DNA of 64,000 nt from an uncultured Verrucomicrobiota bacterium (GTDB lineage Bacteria; Verrucomicrobiota; Verrucomicrobiia; Chthoniobacterales; JACTMZ01): assembly GCA_903953565.1 (NCBI GenBank), contig CAJBKE010000004.1, positions 124,001 to 188,000 of the forward strand, written 5' to 3'. Both the position numbers and the translations under genes were made by a program. How positions within the stretch are numbered: the stretch's first letter is position 1; every line of letters begins with the position of its first letter. The notes beneath the pieces were generated by a model that was not told the origin of the DNA, searched no databases, and was given only the letters and a program-made list of their open reading frames with translations. Positions 40,080 through 47,840 of the stretch are shown in pieces.

Positions 40080-40511
40080 CTACTCCCTGCGGTATAGATG
40101 CTTGAAGTAGTTGCCGACGAGCACGCGGACGTCCCGGACTCCGGCCTCGTTCTGCAGACGATTAGCCAATTCGGCCGCGAGACTGCATGTAGGCGAGCCG
40201 CAATAGACTACTACCACGCTATCTTGTGGCCATTCCGCGACGGCGAAACTCAGATATTCGGCAGGTGCGTCGGCCGGCAGCGAATACGCGCCCGGTAAGT
40301 GGCCGTTGGCGAATTTCCTCTCACTGCGCGCATCGACAAGGACCCACTCGCCGGACGCCAAACGAGACTTCACATCCTCCCACTCCAGAGTCTCAAGTCC
40401 GGCCAGCGTCGGATGCTCCTTGCTCAGCCATAGCCCCGACGCAAAGACCGCGTAAGCAGCTACGGTGACAACAGATAGGATGATGACAAGCCGAACGCGC
40501 GGGGAGGACAT
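40080..40511 (-). CDS. Membrane-anchored rhodanese-like protein
   Basis: The ATG at 40511 gives MSSPRVRLVIILSVVTVAAYAVFASGLWL, a single N-terminal membrane anchor. The rhodanese domain follows, with WVLVDARSERKFANGHLPGAYSLP and the active-site loop VVVYCGSPTCSLA, which contains the catalytic cysteine. It probably faces the periplasm and handles sulfane sulfur or acts as a redox or phosphate-binding module. It is convergent with the DUF1573 gene. The open frame extends further upstream but without a sensible start. Confidence 0.82.
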   Translation of the reverse strand: MSSPRVRLVIILSVVTVAAYAVFASGLWLSKEHPTLAGLETLEWEDVKSRLASGEWVLVDARSERKFANGHLPGAYSLPADAPAEYLSFAVAEWPQDSVVVVYCGSPTCSLAAELANRLQNEAGVRDVRVLVGNYFKHLYRRE

Positions 40512-40610
40512 GGATGGCACTCTGTCTGCTGCACCGGACGGATAAGCGCAAGCTACTCGTGACCGTCCTTGACGCGTTCTCGCTTTCTCCCTCATCTTCT
40601 CTCCCTCCAC

Positions 40611-40645
40611 ATCTCTCATCCCTCAACCTTCAGCTCTCAACTAAA
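40611..40645. repeat. CTCAACC-type heptad repeat before the peroxiredoxin gene
   Basis: About five degenerate 7-base units (CTCATCC, CTCAACC, TTCAGCT, CTCAACT) run directly into the peroxiredoxin start region. The same heptads occur at 46814, 46953, 48606, 49026 and 57977. Confidence 0.55.
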
Positions 40646-40649
40646 CATC

Positions 40650-41132
40650 ATGCTTAACACCGGATCCACCGCCCCCGACTTCTCACTCTCTTCCAAAAAT
40701 GCCGATGGCCTTAACTTGGTCAAACTCTCCGACCACAAAGGCAAAAACGTCCTGCTGCTTTTCTTCCCCATGGTCTACACCAGCGTCTGCACCGACGAAT
40801 TCTGCTCGGTGTCTAAGGGCCTTGCCGACTTCGCCGGCGCCACGGTCATCGGAATCAGCGGCGACAACCCGTTCGCGCAGGAAGCCTGGGCGCAGAAAGA
40901 AGGTATCACCGTCACTTTGGCCAGCGACTACGACCACAAAGTCGCGCAGGCCTATGGCATCGCCTACGAGCAGTTCGCGCCGCAGTTCAATCTGCCTATG
41001 GGCGGTGTGCCCAAGCGCTCGGCCTTCATCGTCGACAAAAACGGCGTCATTCAATACGCCGAATCCCACGACGATCCGCGCGAGTTGCCGAACTTCGAGG
41101 CAATCAAAGCCAAACTCGCCCAACTCAATTAA
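40650..41132 (+). CDS. Peroxiredoxin, AhpC/TSA superfamily (BCP/PrxQ-like)
   Basis: This thiol peroxidase of 160 residues starts MLNTGSTAPDFSL. The active site reads FFPMVYTSVCTDEFCSV: the first cysteine is the peroxidatic one, and the second, five residues later, matches the resolving cysteine of BCP/PrxQ enzymes. Later blocks GISGDNPFAQEAWAQKEGI and PKRSAFIVDKNGVIQY are normal. It reduces peroxides in the cytoplasm with a thioredoxin-type donor. The ATG at 40650 was taken because the open frame before it runs through heptad repeats. Confidence 0.92.
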   Translation: MLNTGSTAPDFSLSSKNADGLNLVKLSDHKGKNVLLLFFPMVYTSVCTDEFCSVSKGLADFAGATVIGISGDNPFAQEAWAQKEGITVTLASDYDHKVAQAYGIAYEQFAPQFNLPMGGVPKRSAFIVDKNGVIQYAESHDDPRELPNFEAIKAKLAQLN

Positions 41133-42006
41133 CTTTCCGGATTCGTAGCGAAAGCGCTGCGTTTGGAATTTCCGCGGGCGCGGTTCCCGGATCAATTTTT
41201 GAAGGCGACGCTCGAAGTGCGTCGTTGCAAATATGTTTAAGGTCCTCACCAGACCACTCCGCGTAATTGCACGACACCAATAGCCCTCCGCCGGGTTCCA
41301 GCAGTTCGAAGCAGTCGCTGACCAAGATCGGAAGATCCTTTTCGATGCGGAATACGCGGCCGTCCGCCCGGCCGAAGGTCGGCGGGTCGAGCACGATGAG
41401 GTCGAAGGTCTCACCGCGTTTCATCAACCGGGGAACAACTTTCATGGCATCGTCAGCCAAAAAGCGATGCCCCTCCGCCGCGGAGAATCCATTCAGCTCC
41501 AGATTCCGCCGACCGATGCCTAGCACGCGCTTTGCAGCATCGACGCTGCAGGTTTCCGCCCCGGCCGATGCCGCGCAGACCGTGAAGCTGCAGGTGTAGG
41601 CGAAAAGATTGAGCATGCGCTTTGCGCCGAACCCGGCAACCCATTGGCGATTCAGTCTTTGATCGAGAAACAATCCGGACGAATACCCGCCGGCCGGTTC
41701 GACGAAGTAGGACAATCCATTTTCCTGCACCGTAATTTCACCGGGCTCTTCCCCCGCGATAAGTGCCCCCGGCTTTTGGTCAGCTGCTTTGCGCACCAGC
41801 TCGCGCGCCAAATATCCGCGCGGGGCAAATCCGTAACGCGCTGCAAGCTCATCCCTCAGCATTTCCACCTGCGGAGGCTTGGCTCCGCTCCAAAGAATCC
41901 AGTCCCCGTAGCGATCAAGCCATCCGTCCGTCCCGTTGGCTAGGCGATGCGCGTCGGTTTTTTCAGCGCCGAATGCTGTCCACTGCGCGGGGGAAATCCA
42001 GTCCAT
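41125..42006 (-). CDS. Class I SAM-dependent methyltransferase, RlmI/RlmK-like
   Basis: The protein starts MDWISPAQW, with LANGTDGWLDRYGDWILW and a substrate-recognition part before the Rossmann domain. SAM-binding motif I is MLNLFAYTCSFTVCAASAGA, and motif IV is DLIVLDPPTFGRADGR, which with SGLFLDQRLNR fits the 23S rRNA methyltransferase group (PF10672). The catalytic class suggests a cytosine-5 or guanine-N2 rRNA modification. The ATG at 42006 fits family N-termini; two ATGs further upstream would overlap the divergent gene. It ends eight bases inside the peroxiredoxin gene, convergently. Confidence 0.85.
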   Translation of the reverse strand: MDWISPAQWTAFGAEKTDAHRLANGTDGWLDRYGDWILWSGAKPPQVEMLRDELAARYGFAPRGYLARELVRKAADQKPGALIAGEEPGEITVQENGLSYFVEPAGGYSSGLFLDQRLNRQWVAGFGAKRMLNLFAYTCSFTVCAASAGAETCSVDAAKRVLGIGRRNLELNGFSAAEGHRFLADDAMKVVPRLMKRGETFDLIVLDPPTFGRADGRVFRIEKDLPILVSDCFELLEPGGGLLVSCNYAEWSGEDLKHICNDALRASPSKIDPGTAPAEIPNAALSLRIRKVN

Positions 42007-42067
42007 GTGCCGGCAAGATGCATCAGATGGTTTGCCGCGCCAACCCTTCGCTTGCATCCTGCTATCC

Positions 42068-43000
42068 ATGCCGCCGCGCCTGCGCTGCTTCTACCATCCG
42101 GATTATTTTCTCCCATTGCCCACCGAGCACCCCTTCCCCATGGAGAAATTCCCGCAAGCGCACGAGTTGCTCGTCTCGGCTGGCGCACCCGTCGACATCG
42201 ATCTCGTTGCACCGGCCACCCTGCGCCAACTGCGCCGCGTGCACGAGAGCGCCTATCTTGAGAAACTCAGCCGCGGAACCCTCGATAACATGGAGGTCTA
42301 CAAGATGGGTCTCCCTTGGCAAGCCAGGCTGCTTTACCGCTCATCCTTGGAAACAGCGGGAACGATCGCAGCCTGCCGCCACGCGCTCGAACACGGTATG
42401 GCCGCCAATCTCGCCGGAGGCACGCATCATGCCTTTCCCGATCGCGGTCTCGGGTATTGCGTGCTCAACGATGTCGCCGTGGCCATCCGCGATCTGCACG
42501 AGGCGCGTCCGGACCTTCGGGTCTTTGTTGCCGACACCGACGCGCATCAAGGGAACGGAACGCACGCCATCTTTCGCGGCGATGAACGCGTCTTTACTTA
42601 CTCGATCCACGGAGGGCGCAACTACCCGAGCGCGAAAGAACCGGGCGATCTCGATGTCGGACTCCCCCGAGAGGTGAGCGGGGACGATTACCTCGCCGCG
42701 CTTGCCGACACCCTGCCATCAGCCCTGACCAATTTTCCGTGCGACCTCGTCATTTGGATTTCCGGGGCCGATGTGCACGAGCAGGACCGGTTCGGTCAGA
42801 TGCGGTTGAGCACGGAACAAATGATCGAACGCGACCGCATGGTGCTGACTTGGTGCCGCGAGCAACATCTTCCCGTGGCGGTGCTTTACGGGGGCGGATA
42901 CCACCGCGAACTGGGTATGACCGCGCGCCTGCACGCCAACACTATCGAAACCGCCGCAGCGATCTTCGCGGCCGATTGTCATGATACCTCCGCGATTTGA
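42068..43000 (+). CDS. Histone-deacetylase-superfamily deacetylase
   Basis: This 310-residue member of the bacterial HDAC/acetoin-utilisation superfamily contains LAGGTHHAFPDRGLGYCVLNDVAVA (active-site histidines), ADTDAHQGNGT (zinc ligands D and H), SGADVHEQDRFG (third ligand D) and GGGYHRE (transition-state tyrosine). Likely substrates are acetylated lysines, polyamines or small amides. It is the first gene of a plus-strand run; its stop overlaps the DUF3431 gene by 20 bases. Confidence 0.93.
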   Translation: MPPRLRCFYHPDYFLPLPTEHPFPMEKFPQAHELLVSAGAPVDIDLVAPATLRQLRRVHESAYLEKLSRGTLDNMEVYKMGLPWQARLLYRSSLETAGTIAACRHALEHGMAANLAGGTHHAFPDRGLGYCVLNDVAVAIRDLHEARPDLRVFVADTDAHQGNGTHAIFRGDERVFTYSIHGGRNYPSAKEPGDLDVGLPREVSGDDYLAALADTLPSALTNFPCDLVIWISGADVHEQDRFGQMRLSTEQMIERDRMVLTWCREQHLPVAVLYGGGYHRELGMTARLHANTIETAAAIFAADCHDTSAI

Positions 43001-43694
43001 GTTGGTCGTTGCCCGTTACGGCGAGGACCTCGCGTGGCTGAAACGTGCGCCGAAGGAATTCCAAGTCAGGGTTTACGACAAAGGCGATGGCTCGAGCGGC
43101 GGATTCGCCCTGCGCAACGAGGGACGCGAGGCGCACACGTATCTGCACCATCTGACCGAGCGCTACGACTCGCTCGCCGATATCACTGTCTTTGTTCAAG
43201 GCCATCCTTTCGATCACGCGCCGGATCTGCACAAGCGCCTCCGGGCCCTTGTCGACGGACACGAAAACGTTCCGGATTTTCATTGGCTTGGCTTCCTGGC
43301 CGATACCGACGACTCCCGTGGACGCCGCCTCTTTGTTCCTTGGAGCAAAAATCCCGAACGCAACGAACTCCCCCTCGACGATTTTCATCAACAAATCTTC
43401 GGCACCGCCGGACCCGACAGCTATCGCTTCTTTGTCGGCGCCCAGTTCATGGTAACCCGCGCCACGGTCCTCCGCCGCGACAGGGCCTTTTACCAGAGGG
43501 CGCGCGAACTCTCCGTCTCGTCCCCCCTCGCGCCCCACTGCTTCGAACGCTGTTGGGACCGCATCTTCGCCGCCAACGGGACCGCCGGCCGCCTCCCGCC
43601 CGACCAACTCACCGCCTACTTCAAACCTGTCAAGCGCCTGCAGATCCCCCCGGTCCCTCTCCTCTCCTCTTGCCCCGCCCGCAAACCGCGCTAA
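42981..43694 (+). CDS. DUF3431 family protein
   Basis: The protein matches DUF3431 with ELVVARYGEDLAWL at the N-terminus, VYDKGD, GREAHTYLHHLTERYDSLADITVFVQGHPFDHAPDL and FFVGAQFMVTRATVLRR. The layout resembles small glycosyltransferase-like folds, and the family is found in fungi and bacteria with no proven reaction. It overlaps the HDAC-like gene by 20 bases, which implies translational coupling. The chosen ATG is the only one that keeps the family N-terminus. Confidence 0.85.
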   Translation: MIPPRFELVVARYGEDLAWLKRAPKEFQVRVYDKGDGSSGGFALRNEGREAHTYLHHLTERYDSLADITVFVQGHPFDHAPDLHKRLRALVDGHENVPDFHWLGFLADTDDSRGRRLFVPWSKNPERNELPLDDFHQQIFGTAGPDSYRFFVGAQFMVTRATVLRRDRAFYQRARELSVSSPLAPHCFERCWDRIFAANGTAGRLPPDQLTAYFKPVKRLQIPPVPLLSSCPARKPR

Positions 43695-43708
43695 ACTTTT
43701 ATTTTCCT

Positions 43709-44545
43709 GTGATCACGCAACGCGGCCCCGAGAACTACGACCCAATCACTTGGGTCGGGCGCCTGCCTGTCTACGCCACGACCATCATCGTGGCACTGTA
43801 CGTTGTCTGCATGATCGGTGTGGCCGTTGCCTTGGCTTCGGGCGCAGAGGCTAGCCTGTCCAAGCTGACTTTCGATACCGCCTCGGTGCTGCGTCACGGC
43901 GAACTTTGGCGCTGCCTCACTTACGCTTTCGTCAATCCGCCCGACCCGTGGTTCATCATCGCCCTCGTCATGCTCTATGTTTTCGGGCGCGACGTGGAGC
44001 AATACCTCGGCCGCACGGGATTCGTTCGGCTCTATCTCGGATTCCTCCTGCTCGGACCATCGCTTCTGCTCGCCGCTTCCATGGTGACGGGCCAAAACTA
44101 CGCCATCTCGCAGAGCTGGGCCAATTTTGCCGTCTTCCTCGCCTTTGCCGCGCTTTACCCAGGCGCGCAACTGCTTTTCCAGATCACCGCCAAGATCTTC
44201 GCTTTGGTGTTCCTCGGTATTTCCCTATTACAGCTTCTCGCCGGACGCCAATGGCCCGAAATGTTCGTGCTGCTCGCGACCGCGTTCCTGGCTTGGTATG
44301 CCATCCGCCACGGCTCCGCCCTCAATCTTGATTTCATGTCCCGCCTCCGCCCGGTTTCCCACCGGACCAAGCGCCCTCGCCTCCGGGTCGTCAAAAACCC
44401 CGATGACGAACCCGTCGATCCCCACCGCATCATGGACCCGCTTCTGGAGAAAATCTCCCGCGACGGACTGGCCAGTCTGACCCGCCGCGAACGCGAGCAG
44501 CTCGAGCGTGCCCGCGCGGTCCTGCTGGAAAAGGAACGGCGCTGA
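43709..44545 (+). CDS. Rhomboid-fold membrane protein, probably catalytically inactive
   Basis: Five or six hydrophobic segments span residues 20-215. LRHGELWRCLTYAFVNPPDPWFIIALVMLYVFGRDVEQYLG is the rhomboid/Der1-type start of the fold. The GxSG serine motif and the catalytic histidine of active rhomboids are not visible at the expected places, so a pseudoprotease is likely. The cytoplasmic C-terminus has IMDPLLEKISRDGLASLTRREREQLERARAVL, as in rhomboid-fused regulators. The GTG at 43709 was chosen because the open frame upstream overlaps DUF3431 in another frame. It is followed after four bases by the DUF2270 gene. Confidence 0.75.
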   Translation: MITQRGPENYDPITWVGRLPVYATTIIVALYVVCMIGVAVALASGAEASLSKLTFDTASVLRHGELWRCLTYAFVNPPDPWFIIALVMLYVFGRDVEQYLGRTGFVRLYLGFLLLGPSLLLAASMVTGQNYAISQSWANFAVFLAFAALYPGAQLLFQITAKIFALVFLGISLLQLLAGRQWPEMFVLLATAFLAWYAIRHGSALNLDFMSRLRPVSHRTKRPRLRVVKNPDDEPVDPHRIMDPLLEKISRDGLASLTRREREQLERARAVLLEKERR

Positions 44546-44549
44546 CCCG

Positions 44550-45251
44550 ATGGACGGCGACCGCGCCATCACCCGCACCGACGGCAACGAGTTGCACGAC
44601 CCGTGCTACGTCAATGCCATGTCGCACTTCTACCGCGGCGAACTCGGCCGCATCATGGTCTGGCGTCAGCGCCTCGACATCACCACCACCTGGGCCATCA
44701 CCAGCACGACCACCATCATCACCGTGGCCTTCTCCTTCCGTGACATCCCGCACATCGTCTTCTTCTTCAACCTCGTTATCGTCTGGATGATGCTCTGGAT
44801 TGAAGCGCGTCGTTACCGCTTCTATGACGCCTTCCGTGGTCGTGTCCGCATGATCGAATCCCACTTCCTCGTCGCCACTGTTTCCCGTAATCCCAATCTC
44901 CTCGGCGGCGATTGGCAGAAGCTCGTCTGCGAGGACCTCATTCTTCCCTCCTTCAAGATCAGCAAACTCGAAGCCGTTGGTCGCCGCCTCAAACGCAACT
45001 ACGTCTTCATCATTGCCATCATCGTTGTGGCTTGGGTGACCAAAATCTTCATGCACGCCAGCCCGGCCATCCATTCTTGGTCCGCCTTCTATCAAGCCCT
45101 TGCCGTCGGCGAACTGCCATCTCTCCTCATCGCCGCAGTTCTCATCTTCACCATCATAGCGACCACGGCGCTGACTTGGTATGTTTCGGTCAACAGCGCC
45201 GGTGAAGTCACCGACCTCCGCGGCAGCCACAAGGAGCAATGGCGCATCTAG
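44550..45251 (+). CDS. DUF2270 integral membrane protein
   Basis: The sequence YVNAMSHFYRGELGRIMVWRQRLDITTTWAI is the DUF2270 signature. Two closely spaced membrane helices follow, with IEARRYRFYDAFRGRVRMIESHF on the cytoplasmic side, then two more helices near the C-terminus. The ATG at 44550 is four bases after the previous stop. The last 13 bases overlap mazG. The function of the family is unknown; linkage to mazG and the rhomboid-fold gene suggests only shared transcription. Confidence 0.8.
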   Translation: MDGDRAITRTDGNELHDPCYVNAMSHFYRGELGRIMVWRQRLDITTTWAITSTTTIITVAFSFRDIPHIVFFFNLVIVWMMLWIEARRYRFYDAFRGRVRMIESHFLVATVSRNPNLLGGDWQKLVCEDLILPSFKISKLEAVGRRLKRNYVFIIAIIVVAWVTKIFMHASPAIHSWSAFYQALAVGELPSLLIAAVLIFTIIATTALTWYVSVNSAGEVTDLRGSHKEQWRI

Positions 45252-46033
45252 AGAATCTGCCGGCGGAACCCGTCGCCCGCCTCCGCGCCATCGTCAGCCT
45301 CCTTCGCTCGCCCGAAGGTTGTCCTTGGGACCGCGAACAAACCCACGAATCCCTCCGCGCCGGACTACTCGAGGAAGCCTGCGAAACAATTGACGCCATT
45401 AGCAATGCCGATGACGCCAACCTCCGCGAGGAACTCGGCGACCTCCTCCTCCAAGTCGTTTTTCACACCGACCTCGCCGCCGAACGCGGCGCCTTCACCC
45501 TCGAGGACGCCGCGCAGCACACCCGCGAAAAACTCATTCGGCGACACCCCCACGTCTTCGGCGATGTTGACGCCGCCGACACCCAAGCCGTCCTCCGCCA
45601 GTGGGAGCAAATCAAACGTGAAGAAAAAGGCGACCGCACCTCGATCATGGACGGCATACCCCGCGCGCTGCCCGCCCTGATCCGTGCCGCCAACATCCAG
45701 AAGAAAGCCGCTCGCGTCGGTTTTGACTGGCCCGACACGGCGGGGGTGATCGATAAGTTTCGCGAGGAACTTGCCGAGCTCTCGGTCGAACTGGAATCCG
45801 GCGATCAGCAAAAACTCGAACACGAACTCGGCGACCTCCTTTTCACTACGGTCAACATGGCCCGCAAACTCGGCATCGAGCCCGAACTCGCCCTGGAACG
45901 CGCCAACCAACGCTTCCTCGCCCGCTTCCAACACATGGAAAAATCCGCCGCCACCGAAAACCAAAAACTCGAAAGCCTCGCCCCCGAAAAACTCGAAGAT
46001 CTCTGGCGCGAAGCCAAGTCGGCCAACTTGTAG
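45239..46033 (+). CDS. mazG: Nucleoside triphosphate pyrophosphohydrolase MazG
   Basis: MazG converts NTPs and dNTPs to monophosphates and pyrophosphate, with roles in house-cleaning and the stringent response. Both all-alpha NTP-PPase domains are present: the N-terminal one has CPWDREQTHESLRAGLLEEACETIDAI and EELGDLLLQVVFH, and the C-terminal one has KFREELAEL and EHELGDLLFTTVNMARK, with the acidic metal ligands. The length is 264 residues, close to the E. coli protein. The stop codon TAG is the first triplet of a dispersed hairpin repeat. Confidence 0.95.
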   Translation: MAHLENLPAEPVARLRAIVSLLRSPEGCPWDREQTHESLRAGLLEEACETIDAISNADDANLREELGDLLLQVVFHTDLAAERGAFTLEDAAQHTREKLIRRHPHVFGDVDAADTQAVLRQWEQIKREEKGDRTSIMDGIPRALPALIRAANIQKKAARVGFDWPDTAGVIDKFREELAELSVELESGDQQKLEHELGDLLFTTVNMARKLGIEPELALERANQRFLARFQHMEKSAATENQKLESLAPEKLEDLWREAKSANL

Positions 46034-46053
46034 CGGCGGTCTATGACCGTCGG
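46031..46053. repeat. CGGTC/GACCG hairpin repeat, copy 1, at the mazG stop
   Basis: TAGCGGCGGTC, TAT, GACCGTCGG form a short hairpin. The first three bases are the mazG stop codon. The copy at 47761-47783 differs in only two bases. Confidence 0.7.
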
Positions 46054-46065
46054 TCGCCTTCCCCC

Positions 46066-46812
46066 ATGACCCGCCACCACACCATCAACGCGGTCATCTC
46101 CGTCCTCCTCGGCGCCATTCTCCTCGCCGCCGCCTGCTTCGCTATCCTCCAAGCCATCAGCTGGAACTGGTCCGGCGTCTGGGCCTACCGGGAAGTCTTC
46201 TGGCGCGGCTGGCTCAACACCATCTGGATCTCCGCCGCCGCGCTCGTCCTCAGCGTCGTCCTCGGACTCCTTGCCGCCCTCGGACGCCGCGCGCCCTATC
46301 CCGCATTGCGCTGGCTCTCCACCGGCTACGTCGAACTCATCCGCGGAACCCCGCTGCTCGTCCAACTTCTCATCCTCTTCTACGTCGTCGCCGATGCCGT
46401 GGGCCTGCAAAACCGCTACACCGCCGGCATTGGCATCCTCGCCACCTTCAGCGGCGCCTACATCGCCGAAATGATCCGCGCCGGCATCGAAAGCGTCGGC
46501 AAATCACAATTGGAATCCGCCCGCGCCATAGGACTCACCCGATGGCAAACCTACCGCCACGTCATCTTCCCTCAAGCCATCCGCCACATCGTGCCCCCGC
46601 TGGCCGGACAAGCCGCCTCCATTATCAAGGATAGCTCCCTGCTTTCCATCCTTGGCATCGAGGAATTCACCCTCGCCGCCCAACAAGTCAACTCCGCCAC
46701 CTACAGCACATTGGAAAGCTATCTCCCCCTCGCCATCGGCTATCTTGCCTTGACCCTGCCGGTCTCCCTTCTGGCCCGCTACCTCGAGCACAAATACCGG
46801 TATGAAACATAG
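46066..46812 (+). CDS. Polar amino-acid ABC transporter permease (GlnP/HisM family)
   Basis: This inner-membrane permease has five or six helices. Its N-terminal WRGWLNTIWISAAALVLSVVLGLLAAL and RGTPLLVQLLILFYVV are typical of the His/Glu/Gln/Arg permease family. The coupling loop AGIESVGKSQLESARAIGLTRWQTYRHVIFPQA carries the EAA motif that contacts the ATPase. An ATPase gene follows 173 bases downstream, but no periplasmic binding protein is present nearby. The space before the ATPase is filled with repeats. Confidence 0.92.
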   Translation: MTRHHTINAVISVLLGAILLAAACFAILQAISWNWSGVWAYREVFWRGWLNTIWISAAALVLSVVLGLLAALGRRAPYPALRWLSTGYVELIRGTPLLVQLLILFYVVADAVGLQNRYTAGIGILATFSGAYIAEMIRAGIESVGKSQLESARAIGLTRWQTYRHVIFPQAIRHIVPPLAGQAASIIKDSSLLSILGIEEFTLAAQQVNSATYSTLESYLPLAIGYLALTLPVSLLARYLEHKYRYET

Positions 46813-46813
46813 G

Positions 46814-46845
46814 GAGTTGAGGGTTGAGAGATGAGCGTTGAGAGA
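46814..46845. repeat. GAGGGTT-type heptad repeat, left arm
   Basis: GAGTTGAGGGTTGAGAGATG and further units follow the permease stop directly. The arm is complementary to the heptads at 46953-46980, so the whole intergenic space can fold back on itself. Confidence 0.6.
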
Positions 46846-46859
46846 CATCCAAAACCGCT

Positions 46860-46935
46860 GGAGGGCGGCCGTCCCCGGCCGCCGCAAAGCACCGAGGCAA
46901 GCGCACCCCGCAGTTCGCGAGGACGCTCGCCCTCC
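46860..46935. repeat. GGAGGGCG...CGCCCTCC hairpin element
   Basis: The element begins GGAGGGCGGCCGTCC, continues with CCGGCCGCCG, and ends GCGAGGACGCTCGCCCTCC. The outer eight bases are perfect inverted repeats. It sits inside a pair of inverted heptad arrays between the ABC permease and ATPase genes. Confidence 0.65.
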
Positions 46936-46952
46936 AATCAATCTCCTCCCTC

Positions 46953-46980
46953 CCTCAACCCTAAACCCTCAACTCTCAAC
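46953..46980. repeat. CTCAACC-type heptad repeat, right arm
   Basis: CCTCAACCCTAAACCCTCAA and the units after it end six bases before the ATPase ATG. The array is inverted relative to that at 46814-46845. Confidence 0.6.
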
Positions 46981-46985
46981 TAGAA

Positions 46986-47717
46986 ATGCTCCTGCATTTC
47001 CACCACCTCACCAAACGCTACGGCGACAACACCGTGATCGACGACATCACGGCCACGCTCGATTTCCCCCACGTTCTCGCTTTGCTCGGACCCTCCGGCG
47101 GCGGCAAGTCCACCCTTCTGCGCCTCGTTGGCGGATTGGAGTCTCCCGAGCGAGGTTCCCTCACTGTCGATCACGAACCCGTTCCGACCTCCGACAAATC
47201 TCTCCGCACCTACCGCAGCAACATCGGAACCGTCTTCCAATCCTGGAACCTATTTCCCCATCTCGACGCCCTCGCCAACATCATGCTCCCCCTCACCGCC
47301 GTGCACGGACTGGCCCCCGACCAAGCCCGCGCTCGCGCCGAAGAACTTCTCGAGCGCTTGCATCTCAACGGTCACGGCCAAAAGCGCCCGGCGGAACTCT
47401 CCGGCGGACAGCGCCAACGCGTCGCCATCGCGCGCGCCGTGGCTATCCGGCCCAAGTTGCTTCTCTTCGATGAGCCCACCTCCGCCCTCGATCCCGAAAT
47501 GACCGCCGAAGTGTTGGAAGTCATCGCCGACCTCAAATCCGAAGGCCGCACTTTTATTCTCGTGACACACGCCATGAACTTCGCCCGCACCGTAGCCGAC
47601 CAAGTCGCCTTCCTGGCCAACGGCCAGATCCTCGAACAAGCGCCCGCAAAAGAATTCTTCTCCGCCCCCACAACCGAAACCGCCCAACGCTTCCTCGCGA
47701 AAGTCCTCAAGTATTAA
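46986..47717 (+). CDS. Polar amino-acid ABC transporter ATP-binding protein (GlnQ family)
   Basis: All ABC ATPase motifs are present: Walker A GPSGGGKST, Q loop TVFQSWNLFPHLDALANIMLP, signature ELSGGQRQRVAIARA, Walker B LLLFDEPTSALDPE and the H switch VTHAMNFAR. The family is that of GlnQ/HisP importers. With the permease upstream it should power uptake of polar amino acids. The gene has no obvious ribosome binding site; heptad repeats fill the leader. Confidence 0.94.
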   Translation: MLLHFHHLTKRYGDNTVIDDITATLDFPHVLALLGPSGGGKSTLLRLVGGLESPERGSLTVDHEPVPTSDKSLRTYRSNIGTVFQSWNLFPHLDALANIMLPLTAVHGLAPDQARARAEELLERLHLNGHGQKRPAELSGGQRQRVAIARAVAIRPKLLLFDEPTSALDPEMTAEVLEVIADLKSEGRTFILVTHAMNFARTVADQVAFLANGQILEQAPAKEFFSAPTTETAQRFLAKVLKY

Positions 47718-47760
47718 GCCAAACGAAAAGTCGCGCCGAGACGGCGCCATCCACCTGATG

Positions 47761-47783
47761 TAGCGGCGGTCAGTGACCGTCGG
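47761..47783. repeat. CGGTC/GACCG hairpin repeat, copy 2
   Basis: TAGCGGCGGTC, AGT, GACCGTCGG matches the mazG-stop copy except for two loop bases. It lies between the converging ABC ATPase gene and sdhB and is followed by CTCTGCGCTCTCTGCGTCC, another low-complexity segment. Confidence 0.7.
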
Positions 47784-47840
47784 AACCCTCACTCAGGTTT
47801 CCCCTCCTCTGCGCTCTCTGCGTCCTCAGTGGTCAAACAA

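Noticed and set aside
43034..43708. Long N-terminal extension of the rhomboid-fold protein
   Set aside because: This part is an arginine-rich out-of-frame reading of the DUF3431 gene. The real start is near the GTG at 43709.
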